NCBI GenBank assembly: GCA_947593615.1
Contig: CANQDR010000004.1
Coordinates: 25,403 to 89,402 of the forward strand
Direction: 5' to 3'
DNA length: 64,000 nt
DNA from: an uncultured Clostridia bacterium
Lineage (GTDB): Bacteria; Bacillota; Clostridia; Oscillospirales; Acutalibacteraceae
In this document: positions 17,219 through 25,886 of the stretch, piece after piece
Numbering within the stretch: the first letter of the stretch is position 1
How the letters are laid out: each line of letters begins with the position of its first letter
Position numbers and translations under genes: made by a program
Notes under the pieces: model-generated
Database searches by the model: none
Seen by the model: the letters and a program-made list of their open reading frames with translations, nothing else
Told to the model about the DNA's origin: nothing

Positions 17219-17237
17219 TTAAATCAGGGGGGATTAT

Positions 17238-18101
17238 ATGGAATTTTTAATCATAACGGGAATGTCGGGCGCAGGAAAAACCAGCGCGCTCCATGTTCTT
17301 GAGGATATAGGATACTATTGTGTAGATAACCTGCCGTTGAGTATGCTTTCTGATTTATACACATTATGCTCAAAATCCGAGGATAATATGATGAAGCGTG
17401 TTGCTGTTGTTGTAGATGTAAGAGGCAGTAAAAAGCTTGAAACAATGTATTCCGAATTTGAAAAATTAAAAAACAGCCACAATGACGTCAGCATACTGTT
17501 TTTGGACGCAAAAGTTGACTGCCTTGTTGTCAGATATAAGGAAACCCGCCGAAAACATCCGCTTGCAGAGCGTCTTAAGGACAGTCCTGTGGGTGAGGCG
17601 GTAGAATTTGAAAAGGCGTTGTTTATTCCCATAAAGAGAATTGCAGATTATAAAATCGACACTACATATATGTCAAACAAACAGCTCAGGGAACGAGTAA
17701 TGTCTGTATTTATGGAGGATACTTCCCAAAGCCTGACCCTGACTTTTATGTCGTTCGGTTTCAAATACGGAATACCTCTTGAAGCAGATATAATTATTGA
17801 TGTACGCTGTCTGCCTAATCCCTTCTACATTCCTGAGCTAAAGCCGCTCACAGGATATGATAAAGAAGTAAGAGATTACGTTTTGAAAAATGAAGATACT
17901 AAGGAATTTATTAAACGAACATTGAGTTTGCTTGATTTTTCAGTACCGCTTTATCTTAAAGAGGGAAAGAGCGAGCTTGTTGTGGGAATAGGCTGTACAG
18001 GAGGAAAACACAGAAGCGTAACAATAGCAATGCAGCTTGATGAACACTTTTTGCAAAAGGGATATAAGTGCGTAATTCAGCACAGGGATGTAAGCAAATA
18101 A
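17238..18101 (+). CDS. rapZ: RapZ/YvcJ nucleotide-binding protein
   Basis: The 287-residue P-loop protein has Walker A GMSGAGKT (about residues 8-15), the DVR and LDA motifs, and the C-terminal Gly/Cys/His segment GIGCTGGKHRSVT. In Gram-negatives RapZ controls GlmS through small RNAs; in Firmicutes YvcJ is a nucleotide-binding protein tied to envelope metabolism. It normally heads a rapZ-yvcK-whiA block; here whiA follows after 13 bp and yvcK is absent. Confidence 0.95.
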   Translation: MEFLIITGMSGAGKTSALHVLEDIGYYCVDNLPLSMLSDLYTLCSKSEDNMMKRVAVVVDVRGSKKLETMYSEFEKLKNSHNDVSILFLDAKVDCLVVRYKETRRKHPLAERLKDSPVGEAVEFEKALFIPIKRIADYKIDTTYMSNKQLRERVMSVFMEDTSQSLTLTFMSFGFKYGIPLEADIIIDVRCLPNPFYIPELKPLTGYDKEVRDYVLKNEDTKEFIKRTLSLLDFSVPLYLKEGKSELVVGIGCTGGKHRSVTIAMQLDEHFLQKGYKCVIQHRDVSK

Positions 18102-18114
18102 GGGGGACATAAGT

Positions 18115-19038
18115 GTGTCTTTTTCTTCTGAAATAAAAAAAGAGCTCTGCTCAGCCGAAGCTTTTGACAGAGATACGCTCAAGGCAGAGCTTTACGGAAT
18201 GTTGTTGTTCGGAAAGTCGTTTTCCGAAGATAAAATTTCATTTAAAACCGAAAACACATATGCGTGCAAGCGGATAACCTTTCTTCTACAAAATCTGTAT
18301 ATGCCGATTATTGAAAAGCAGACTGCGCTTCGCACTAAGTCAAACGACAGTCATCTATATAAGATTATTATAGTTGATTCAAATGACTGCAAGCGGATTT
18401 TTGAAGATTTCGGCCATTCAAAATCACAGATAACTCTCAGAGTAAACCGGGCAAATTTAGGAAGTGACGAGCTTTCATCAGCTTTTATCAGAGGTGTTTT
18501 TCTCGGCTGCGGTTCTGTATCCGACCCGATGAAAGGCTATCACGCTGAATTTTGTGTTCCACACAAAAATCTTTCTTTAGACTTATGCAAGCTTTTATCA
18601 GAGGTAACCGAATGTGATTTTACTCCGAAAACAATAGTGAGAAACGGAAGCTATGTTGTGTATTTTAAGGGAAGCGAGCAGATTTGCGATTTGTTGACAT
18701 ATATCGGAGCGCCGATAAGCGCAATGGAAATAATGGGGACAAAAGCCGTCAAGCAGGTCAGGAACAATGTAAACAGGCGCATAAACGGAGAGGTTGCCAA
18801 TATCGGAAAAATAGCGTCTGCTTCCGCAAAACAGCTTGAAGCAATTGAATACATAAGAAAAACAAGAGGCCTTGATACTTTGCCTGATGATTTGCGTGAA
18901 ATTGCTTATCTCAGGCTTGAAAATCCTGAAATGTCGCTGCGTGATTTAGGGCAGAATTTATCTCCGCCAATCAGCAGAAGCGGAGCAAACCATCGAATAC
19001 AGCGGTTGCTTGAATACGCACAAAATACGGAGGTATAA
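18115..19038 (+). CDS. whiA: DNA-binding protein WhiA
   Basis: The 307-residue protein has an N-terminal LAGLIDADG-like domain (including AFIRGVFLGCGSVSDP) and a C-terminal helix-turn-helix (about residues 250-300: LREIAYLRLENPEMSLRDLGQ). WhiA controls sporulation in Actinobacteria and division or chromosome segregation in Bacillus. GTG start at 18115 after AGGGGGA; the N terminus SFSSEIKKEL matches the family. Confidence 0.95.
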   Translation: MSFSSEIKKELCSAEAFDRDTLKAELYGMLLFGKSFSEDKISFKTENTYACKRITFLLQNLYMPIIEKQTALRTKSNDSHLYKIIIVDSNDCKRIFEDFGHSKSQITLRVNRANLGSDELSSAFIRGVFLGCGSVSDPMKGYHAEFCVPHKNLSLDLCKLLSEVTECDFTPKTIVRNGSYVVYFKGSEQICDLLTYIGAPISAMEIMGTKAVKQVRNNVNRRINGEVANIGKIASASAKQLEAIEYIRKTRGLDTLPDDLREIAYLRLENPEMSLRDLGQNLSPPISRSGANHRIQRLLEYAQNTEV

Positions 19039-19043
19039 TCATA

Positions 19044-19274
19044 ATGACAAAGAAAATGACATTTGAAGAAGCCAATGCAAAGCTTGAGCAAACGGTTAAA
19101 AATATGGAAAACAATAGTCTTACGTTGCAGGAAAGTGTTGAACAGTATGCTCAGGCTTGTGAGCTTTTGGCCTACTGTATGAATGAGCTTGAAACCTGCA
19201 AAGGACAGATTGAAGATATTAATGAGAGAATTCAGAAGTTAAAAAACGGAGAGGATGAATTTGTTGAAAGCTGA
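19044..19274 (+). CDS. xseB: Exodeoxyribonuclease VII small subunit
   Basis: The 76-residue helical protein starts with the family's FEEANAKLEQTVKNME and carries LQESVEQYAQACELL. XseB binds the XseA large subunit to form exonuclease VII (single-strand DNA degradation). XseA normally precedes it but is missing here. Shine-Dalgarno GGAGGT; overlaps the start of ispA. Confidence 0.92.
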   Translation: MTKKMTFEEANAKLEQTVKNMENNSLTLQESVEQYAQACELLAYCMNELETCKGQIEDINERIQKLKNGEDEFVES

Positions 19275-20139
19275 TTATTTAAGCATTATCGAACAGGCAT
19301 TGTCAGAATTCATGCCCGATAAAAATTGCAGAGAAAAAATGCTTATTGAATCAATGCAGTACAGCCTTGAGGCAGGCGGAAAGCGTGTTCGTCCCAGACT
19401 TGTATTTGAGTTTTGCACTCTTTGCGGAGGCCATGCAGAAAGTGCAGTACCGTTTGCCTGCGCCGTAGAAATGATTCACACATATTCTCTCATTCACGAT
19501 GATTTGCCTTGTATGGACAACGATGATTTACGTCGCGGAAAACCCTCTAACCACAAGGTTTATGGAGAAGATATTGCACTGCTTGCAGGAGACGCTCTGC
19601 TGACCCTTGCCTTTGAAACCATAACAAGCGACAAGGCAGTTGCACTTTCCGGTGACAGCGCGTGCAGAAAGGGTGCAAATACGCTTGCAAAATACGCAGG
19701 AGCACTCGGAATGGTGGGCGGACAGGTTATTGACCTGATCAGCGAAAACACCAATGCCCCGATTGAGGTGCTTCGTGAAATGGATTATAAAAAAACCGCA
19801 TGCCTGATAAAGGCGGCGTGTGAGCTTGGATGTATTTCTGCCGGTGCGGATGATGACCTTATAAATGCGGCGTCAGAATTCGGCGAGTGCATAGGAATTG
19901 CATTTCAGATTAAAGATGACATTCTTGACGTTGTTTCCTCGGACGAGGAGCTTGGCAAGCCTGTTGGAAGCGATACGGAGAACAGCAAATCAACCTATGC
20001 TTCGCTTCTTGGAATTGAGAAATGCACAGCGCTTGTAAATGAGCTGACCGAAAAAGCAATAAATGCTTTGTCTGCTTTTGACGGAGATACTACAGAACTC
20101 AAGAATTTTGCGATGCAGCTTGCGGGCAGAAATAAATGA
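19261..20139 (+). CDS. ispA: Polyprenyl (farnesyl) diphosphate synthase
   Basis: Condenses isopentenyl diphosphate with allylic diphosphates to farnesyl diphosphate for quinone and undecaprenyl synthesis. Both Asp-rich motifs are present: DDLPCMDNDD (first) and KDDILD (second), plus GGKRVRPRL. Length about 292 fits. The start is uncertain: ATG 19255 directly abuts the Shine-Dalgarno (GGAGAGG, 19248-19254), so TTG 19261 or TTG 19264 is more likely. Followed by dxs, so both ends of isoprenoid supply are grouped. Confidence 0.93.
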   Translation: MLKADYLSIIEQALSEFMPDKNCREKMLIESMQYSLEAGGKRVRPRLVFEFCTLCGGHAESAVPFACAVEMIHTYSLIHDDLPCMDNDDLRRGKPSNHKVYGEDIALLAGDALLTLAFETITSDKAVALSGDSACRKGANTLAKYAGALGMVGGQVIDLISENTNAPIEVLREMDYKKTACLIKAACELGCISAGADDDLINAASEFGECIGIAFQIKDDILDVVSSDEELGKPVGSDTENSKSTYASLLGIEKCTALVNELTEKAINALSAFDGDTTELKNFAMQLAGRNK

Positions 20140-20189
20140 TAATTTTATAAATTATTATGTTTTAGATTTAAACGGGAAATGGTATTTTT

Positions 20190-22061
20190 ATGGGTGAATA
20201 TAAAATTCTTTCAAAAATCAAATCACCTAATGACGTGAAACGTGTTAATGATAAGGATATTCCTGCGCTTTGTACAGAAATCAGGGAAAAACTTGTTGAA
20301 ACCGTGTCTGTAAACGGCGGTCATCTTTCGCCTAATCTCGGTGTTGTCGAGCTTACGGTTGCGCTTCACCGCAGTTTTAATTTTCCAAAGGACAGCATTG
20401 TGTGGGACGTTGGACATCAAAGCTACACGCACAAGCTGCTTACGGGAAGATTTGATGATTTTGATACGCTCAGACTGAAAGACGGAATTTCAGGTTTTCC
20501 TAAGAGAACAGAAAGCAAATATGACGATTTTAATACAGGACACAGCAGCACATCTATATCAGCCGCTTACGGAATAGCCAACGCCAAAGTGCTCAGCGGC
20601 GACCAGAGCTATACCGTAGCCGTAATAGGCGACGGCTCTTTTACGGGCGGACTTGCCTTTGAGGCAATGAATAATGCAGGCAGGTTCAATAAAAATTTTA
20701 TTGTGGTTTTAAATGACAACAAAATGTCAATATCAAAAAATGTGGGTGCATTTCCGCGTTATCTCACTACCGTACGTATTCAGCCGTGGTATATTCGTGT
20801 AAAACGCGTTACCGAAAAGGTAATATCAAAAATTCCCTTAATCGGCAAACCAATCAAGAGTTTTTTACAGCACGGAAAATCAAGGCTTAAAAATATGATA
20901 TATAAAAATACTCTATTTGACTGCTTCGGCTTTACTTATCTCGGACCGATTGACGGACATAATGTTGAGGAGCTTGAAAATGCGTTTGCAGCGGCAAAAA
21001 AGGTAAATTCACCTGTTATTGTTCACGTAGTCACAAAAAAGGGAAAGGGTTATCAGCCTGCCGAGGAAAATCCGGGAGAATTTCACGGAATCGGAAAATT
21101 TGACATTGATTCGGGCGAACCTATCTCAAGTCATACGGGATTTTCAGCGGCTTTCGGTGAAACATTATGCGAGTTTGCAGAAAAAGATAAAAAAATATGT
21201 GCAATTACAGCTGCTATGGCTGACGGAACTGGTCTTAACAGATTTGCAAAGCTGTATAAGGAAAGATTTTTCGACGTCGGAATTGCAGAAGAACATGCGG
21301 TTACTTTCGGGTGCGGACTCGCGCTAAAGGGAATGCGTCCGGTGTTTGCAGTATATTCCACGTTCTTACAGCGTTCATACGACCAGCTTATACACGACGC
21401 GGCTCTCGGAAAGCTTCATCTTGTGCTTGCCGTTGACCGTGCAGGAATTGTCGGAAGCGACGGTGAAACTCATCAGGGTGTGTTTGATGTGTCAATGCTG
21501 AATTCAATTCCCAACACGACAATATATTCACCGTCATATTTTGAGGGATTAAAAAAATCCCTTGCAACTGCATTATATATATGTGACAGCCTTGCGGTAG
21601 TGCGCTATCCACGCGGAGGGGAACTGTACAAACCCGACGATTTCGGCGAAGAAAGCATAGATTACAACATTTACGGCAATAAGAATTGTAAAAATCTTTT
21701 AATAACCTACGGCAGACTGTTTTCATACGCCTGCAAAGCTGCGGAAATGTTAGCAGAAAAGGGAATTGAGGTTTGTATTCTAAAATTATGCAGGATTAAG
21801 CCGATTGACAGTGAAGCCGTGAATTTTGCGGCAAATTTTAAAAACGTATGGTTTTTTGAAGAGGGCATAAAAAACGGCTCAATTGCCCGCAATTTTTCCG
21901 ATTTGCTTGTTGTTACCAATTTTAAAGGCAATTATCACATCAAGGCAATTAATGATAAATTTGTAAAGCAGATGTCGGTTTCCGAGGCACTTGAAATGCT
22001 AAAGCTTGACAGTCAGGGAATGACAGATGTAATTACAAAAGATTTAAAGGATAGTAAATAA
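20190..22061 (+). CDS. dxs: 1-deoxy-D-xylulose-5-phosphate synthase
   Basis: Thiamine-diphosphate enzyme that joins pyruvate and glyceraldehyde-3-phosphate, the entry step of the MEP isoprenoid pathway. The 623-residue protein has the His in VWDVGHQSYTHKLLTGR, the ThDP motif GDGSFTGG...NNAG...NDNKMSIS, the catalytic Glu in FDVGIAEEHAVTFG, and DRAGIVGSDGETHQG. Followed after 6 bp by tlyA. Confidence 0.96.
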   Translation: MGEYKILSKIKSPNDVKRVNDKDIPALCTEIREKLVETVSVNGGHLSPNLGVVELTVALHRSFNFPKDSIVWDVGHQSYTHKLLTGRFDDFDTLRLKDGISGFPKRTESKYDDFNTGHSSTSISAAYGIANAKVLSGDQSYTVAVIGDGSFTGGLAFEAMNNAGRFNKNFIVVLNDNKMSISKNVGAFPRYLTTVRIQPWYIRVKRVTEKVISKIPLIGKPIKSFLQHGKSRLKNMIYKNTLFDCFGFTYLGPIDGHNVEELENAFAAAKKVNSPVIVHVVTKKGKGYQPAEENPGEFHGIGKFDIDSGEPISSHTGFSAAFGETLCEFAEKDKKICAITAAMADGTGLNRFAKLYKERFFDVGIAEEHAVTFGCGLALKGMRPVFAVYSTFLQRSYDQLIHDAALGKLHLVLAVDRAGIVGSDGETHQGVFDVSMLNSIPNTTIYSPSYFEGLKKSLATALYICDSLAVVRYPRGGELYKPDDFGEESIDYNIYGNKNCKNLLITYGRLFSYACKAAEMLAEKGIEVCILKLCRIKPIDSEAVNFAANFKNVWFFEEGIKNGSIARNFSDLLVVTNFKGNYHIKAINDKFVKQMSVSEALEMLKLDSQGMTDVITKDLKDSK

Positions 22062-22067
22062 CATATT

Positions 22068-22871
22068 ATGAAAAAGCGACTTGATATACTTGTTTATGAA
22101 AAGGGCTTTACAGACAGCCGAGAAAAGGCAAAAGCCATAATTATGGCAGGACAGGTTTATGTAGATAACCAAAAGGCTGACAAATGCGGAACTTCTTATG
22201 ATGAAAATGTAAAGATCGAGGTCAGAGGAAGCGTGCAGAAATATGTAAGCAGGGGTGGATTGAAGCTTGAAAAGGCGATAAATAACTTTAATTTTGATTT
22301 AAAAGATAAAATTACAATGGATATAGGAGCTTCAACAGGCGGATTTACGGACTGTATGCTTCAAAACGGCGCAAAGAAGGTCTATTCAATTGATGTCGGA
22401 TACGGTCAGCTCGCGTGGAAGCTCCGCAATGACGAGCGGGTCGTCAATCTTGAACGCACCAATATGCGCAAGGTCACACGGGAACAGGTACCCGATGAAA
22501 TTGACTTTTTCTCGGTAGATGTGTCATTTATTTCTCTCAAGCTGATTTTGCCTGTTGCACGTCAGCTTATGTCAGAAAACGCGCAGGCAGTATGTCTTAT
22601 AAAGCCTCAGTTTGAGGCAGGACGGGAAAAAGTCGGGAAAAAAGGAGTAGTGCGCGACCCTGCGGTACACGCGGAGGTTGTAGAGAATATCTTTAACTTT
22701 TGCCTTGAAAACGGATTTGATGTACTTAATTTTGATTTTTCACCGATAAAAGGGCCTGAGGGCAACATAGAATATCTGATTCACATTCAGAAAAGCGACA
22801 ATCCAAAATCATACACAGAAATCACACCTCATCAGTTGGTGGAAAAATCACACAGCATACTCGACAAATAA
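22068..22871 (+). CDS. tlyA: TlyA family rRNA methyltransferase/haemolysin-like protein
   Basis: The 267-residue protein has an N-terminal S4 RNA-binding domain (RLDILVYEKGFTDSREKAKA...VYVDNQKADKCG) and a C-terminal FtsJ-type Rossmann methyltransferase with the SAM motif DIGASTGGFTDCMLQ and the KPQFEAGR segment. The family 2'-O-methylates rRNA. Position between dxs and nadK is the usual clostridial order. Confidence 0.93.
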   Translation: MKKRLDILVYEKGFTDSREKAKAIIMAGQVYVDNQKADKCGTSYDENVKIEVRGSVQKYVSRGGLKLEKAINNFNFDLKDKITMDIGASTGGFTDCMLQNGAKKVYSIDVGYGQLAWKLRNDERVVNLERTNMRKVTREQVPDEIDFFSVDVSFISLKLILPVARQLMSENAQAVCLIKPQFEAGREKVGKKGVVRDPAVHAEVVENIFNFCLENGFDVLNFDFSPIKGPEGNIEYLIHIQKSDNPKSYTEITPHQLVEKSHSILDK

Positions 22872-22881
22872 GGTGATATAA

Positions 22882-23739
22882 ATGAAAACAGCCGTAGTAG
22901 TAAACCTTTCAAAAGAAAAAGCAATATCATGTGCAGGAGAAATCTCTCTGCTGATGCTTTCAAACAATGCAGAAGTTTATATGCTCACGGAATGTATGCC
23001 GTTTTTTAAGGGATATAAAATCTCGTTTGTCGATACAATAGAAGAACTTTTTAAAGAATGCGACGCGGCCGTAACTGTAGGCGGCGACGGAACAATAATT
23101 CATGCGGCAAAATTCGCTGCCAAAAGCAATAAACCTCTTGTAGGCGTTAATGTAGGCAGATTAGGCTTTGCAGCTGATATTGAACCCGATGAAATTAACG
23201 AACTGACCCGTATTATCAAAGGCGATTATTCAATTGACAAAAGAATTATGCTTGATGTTGAGGTGATCAAAAAAGGAAGCTCAGCGCACTATTTTGCCGT
23301 TAATGACGCAGTTATAGCAAGGGGACAGCTTTCAAAAATCATAGATTTGCAGTTATCCCTCGACGGCGAGGAAATTTCAAAATACCGCGCAGACGGTCTG
23401 CTGTTTTCAACGCCGACAGGCTCAACAGCTTATTCGCTTTCAGCAGGAGGGCCTATACTTGCTCCGCAGATGGAATGTATTCTTATGACTCCTGTCTGTC
23501 CTCATTCTCTGTTTTCGCGTTCCGTGCTTTTCAGCGGAGCTTCAAAGCTGTCGGTTTCGGTAAAAATCCCGTCTGAGTGCTGCTGCGTACTTACAATTGA
23601 CGGAGAAAAAAATGTCGATATTCTTGCAGAGGATAAGGTAATAATAAGAAAATCCGAGCTTGCTTTGAAACTTATTTCACTGCGAAAGCGTAATTTCTAC
23701 AAAAGACTGAATGAAAAACTGAAAGAGAGGGAAATATGA
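22882..23739 (+). CDS. nadK: NAD kinase
   Basis: Phosphorylates NAD to NADP. The 285-residue protein contains the GGDGT motif (VTVGGDGTIIHAAKF), the NVGRLGFAADIEPDEI segment, and the glycine-rich TPTGSTAYSLSAGGPI, in order and at normal length. Stop overlaps the argR start (ATGA). Confidence 0.95.
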   Translation: MKTAVVVNLSKEKAISCAGEISLLMLSNNAEVYMLTECMPFFKGYKISFVDTIEELFKECDAAVTVGGDGTIIHAAKFAAKSNKPLVGVNVGRLGFAADIEPDEINELTRIIKGDYSIDKRIMLDVEVIKKGSSAHYFAVNDAVIARGQLSKIIDLQLSLDGEEISKYRADGLLFSTPTGSTAYSLSAGGPILAPQMECILMTPVCPHSLFSRSVLFSGASKLSVSVKIPSECCCVLTIDGEKNVDILAEDKVIIRKSELALKLISLRKRNFYKRLNEKLKEREI

Positions 23740-24185
23740 TGAAATCAAGACGACATGCCAAAATCCTTGACATAATCGGCGAATATCCTATTGAAACACA
23801 GGATGAACTGCTCAACCGTCTGAAAGCTGACGGCTTTAAAGCAACACAGGCAACTATTTCCCGCGACATAAAGGATTTGCGCCTTGTAAAAACGCTTGGA
23901 AGCGACGGAAAATACCGTTATGTTTCCGCCTCCAAAAATTCAACGGACATGCGTACAAACTTTTCTTCTCTATTCAGTTCATCGGTAAACTCCATTGATT
24001 TTGCTCAGAACATTGTGGTAATAAAAACGCTCAGCGGTATGGCTCAGGCAGTTTGCGCAGCTCTCGATTCAATAGATTATCAGGCGGTTGTAGGTACAAT
24101 TGCAGGTGACGACACAATTTTTATTGCCTGTCGCTCAGCAGAGCTTGCATTAAGTCTTACCGAGGATCTCAAAAAGCTTGTTTAA
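23736..24185 (+). CDS. argR: Arginine repressor ArgR
   Basis: The 149-residue protein has an N-terminal winged helix-turn-helix (ETQDELLNRLKADGFKATQATISRDIKDL) and a C-terminal oligomerisation and arginine-binding domain (GMAQAVCAALD, GTIAGDDTIFI). Controls arginine genes, none of which are nearby; the nadK-argR-recN order is conserved in Clostridia. ATG 23736 and ATG 23739 are both possible after GAGAGG. Confidence 0.95.
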   Translation: MMKSRRHAKILDIIGEYPIETQDELLNRLKADGFKATQATISRDIKDLRLVKTLGSDGKYRYVSASKNSTDMRTNFSSLFSSSVNSIDFAQNIVVIKTLSGMAQAVCAALDSIDYQAVVGTIAGDDTIFIACRSAELALSLTEDLKKLV

Positions 24186-24203
24186 CAGGGATGATTATTG
24201 TAT

Positions 24204-25868
24204 ATGTTACAGACATTATATATCGAAAATATAGCGGTAATTGAAAAAACATCAATTGATTTTAACAGCGGACTGAATGTGCTTACGGGTGAAACGGGCG
24301 CAGGAAAAAGTATTATAATTGATGCGATAAACGCAATTATGGGACAGCGCACGTCAAAAGATATTATCCGAACAGGCGAACAGTCTGCTTTTGTAAGCGC
24401 GCAGTTTGAAAATATCAATGACGAAGTAATAGGCAAGCTTAAAGAGCTCGGCTTTTCTGACGATGACGGCACACTTATATTGCAGAGGACATTGAACATA
24501 AACGGAAAAAGCACATGTAAAATTAACGGCAGACCTGCAACCGTTTCAATGTTAAAAGAGCTTTCGGGAAATCTAATAAATATTCACGGTCAGCACGAAA
24601 GCTATGAACTTTTTTCGCCCGAAACTCATATTGATTACATAGACAGATTCGGGGGATGTGAAGAACTTCTTGAAGATTATCGCAAAAAATACAGGGAATA
24701 TAAAATTCTGAAGAAGAAATTAAATGAAGCAAATGCAGATGAAAGCGAGCGTTTAAGAGAAATAGACTTGCTTTCCTTTCAGTCAAATGAGCTTTTTCAG
24801 GCTGATGTTCAGATTGGCGAAGAAGAAGCCCTTGAAACCGAAAGAACCTCGCTTATGAGCTTTGAAAAAATTTTTTCGCTTCTTAATCAGGCAAAAATAC
24901 TTTTAAACGATGACAATTCCGAGGGAGGAGTTGAAGCAGTCGGTTCTGCGGCTTCCGCCGTGCAGAAGGCGGCGTCTTATAATCCTGAATATGAGCAGAT
25001 AAGCGATACTCTTACAGATGTGTATTACGATCTCAAAGATTGCAGCGACAGCATATCAGACGCTATTGAAAATCTTGAGAGCGACCCTCAGCGACTTGAA
25101 GAAATAGAAGAGAGGCTCGATTTGCTCAACAGGCTTTCTCGTAAATATAACTGCCCTTGCGATGAGCTTCCCTCTCTTGCCGAGTCTGTTCAGTCAAGAC
25201 TTGACGAGCTTATTAATTTTGACAAAAACCGAGACGAGCTTACAGAGGCGTGTGAAAAAGCAGAAAAAATAACTATGCTTGCGGCTGAAAAGCTGAGCGA
25301 ACACCGCAGAAAAACTGCGGAAGAATTTTCCTCAAAGGTAAAAAAGGAAATGAGTTTTCTGAATATGCCCAACGTTGAGCTTGTGCCTCATTTTGATATA
25401 ACAGATTTCAGTTCGAAGGGCATCGACAAGGTTGAGCTTCTAATTTCTGCCAATCCCGGCGAAACTCCCCGTCCCGTTGCAAAAATTGCGTCAGGAGGCG
25501 AGCTTTCACGTATGATGCTCGCGATTAAAACGGTATTGTCGGGAACAGACACAGTTGACACGCTGATATTTGATGAAGTTGATACGGGAATTTCAGGCTC
25601 AGCGTCTGAAAAGGTAGGCTTAAAGCTTAAAGAGGTTTCCGAAAACTCTCAGGTTCTCTGCGTAACTCATCAGGCGCAGATTGCCGCGCTTGCGGACTAT
25701 CATTATCTTATACGCAAGCAGGTTGATGACGGCAGGACCTATACGGATGTTTCACAGCTCGACCATAACGGAAGAAAAAACGAGCTTGCGCGCATTATAG
25801 GCGGCGTAAATATAACCGAAGCCGCGCTTATTCATGCAGAGTCAATGCTTAACGAATATAACAACTAA
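24204..25868 (+). CDS. recN: DNA repair protein RecN
   Basis: SMC-like ATPase for double-strand break repair. The 554-residue protein has Walker A GETGAGKS (about residues 28-35), two coiled-coil arms (about 145-400), the signature SGGELSRMMLAI and Walker B DTLIFDEVDTGISG, with the H-loop in VTHQAQIAA. ATG 24204 is preferred over TTG 24198 because it gives the family N terminus MLQTLYIENIAVIE. Confidence 0.96.
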   Translation: MLQTLYIENIAVIEKTSIDFNSGLNVLTGETGAGKSIIIDAINAIMGQRTSKDIIRTGEQSAFVSAQFENINDEVIGKLKELGFSDDDGTLILQRTLNINGKSTCKINGRPATVSMLKELSGNLINIHGQHESYELFSPETHIDYIDRFGGCEELLEDYRKKYREYKILKKKLNEANADESERLREIDLLSFQSNELFQADVQIGEEEALETERTSLMSFEKIFSLLNQAKILLNDDNSEGGVEAVGSAASAVQKAASYNPEYEQISDTLTDVYYDLKDCSDSISDAIENLESDPQRLEEIEERLDLLNRLSRKYNCPCDELPSLAESVQSRLDELINFDKNRDELTEACEKAEKITMLAAEKLSEHRRKTAEEFSSKVKKEMSFLNMPNVELVPHFDITDFSSKGIDKVELLISANPGETPRPVAKIASGGELSRMMLAIKTVLSGTDTVDTLIFDEVDTGISGSASEKVGLKLKEVSENSQVLCVTHQAQIAALADYHYLIRKQVDDGRTYTDVSQLDHNGRKNELARIIGGVNITEAALIHAESMLNEYNN

Positions 25869-25886
25869 CGAAAGGAAGCGGCATTA

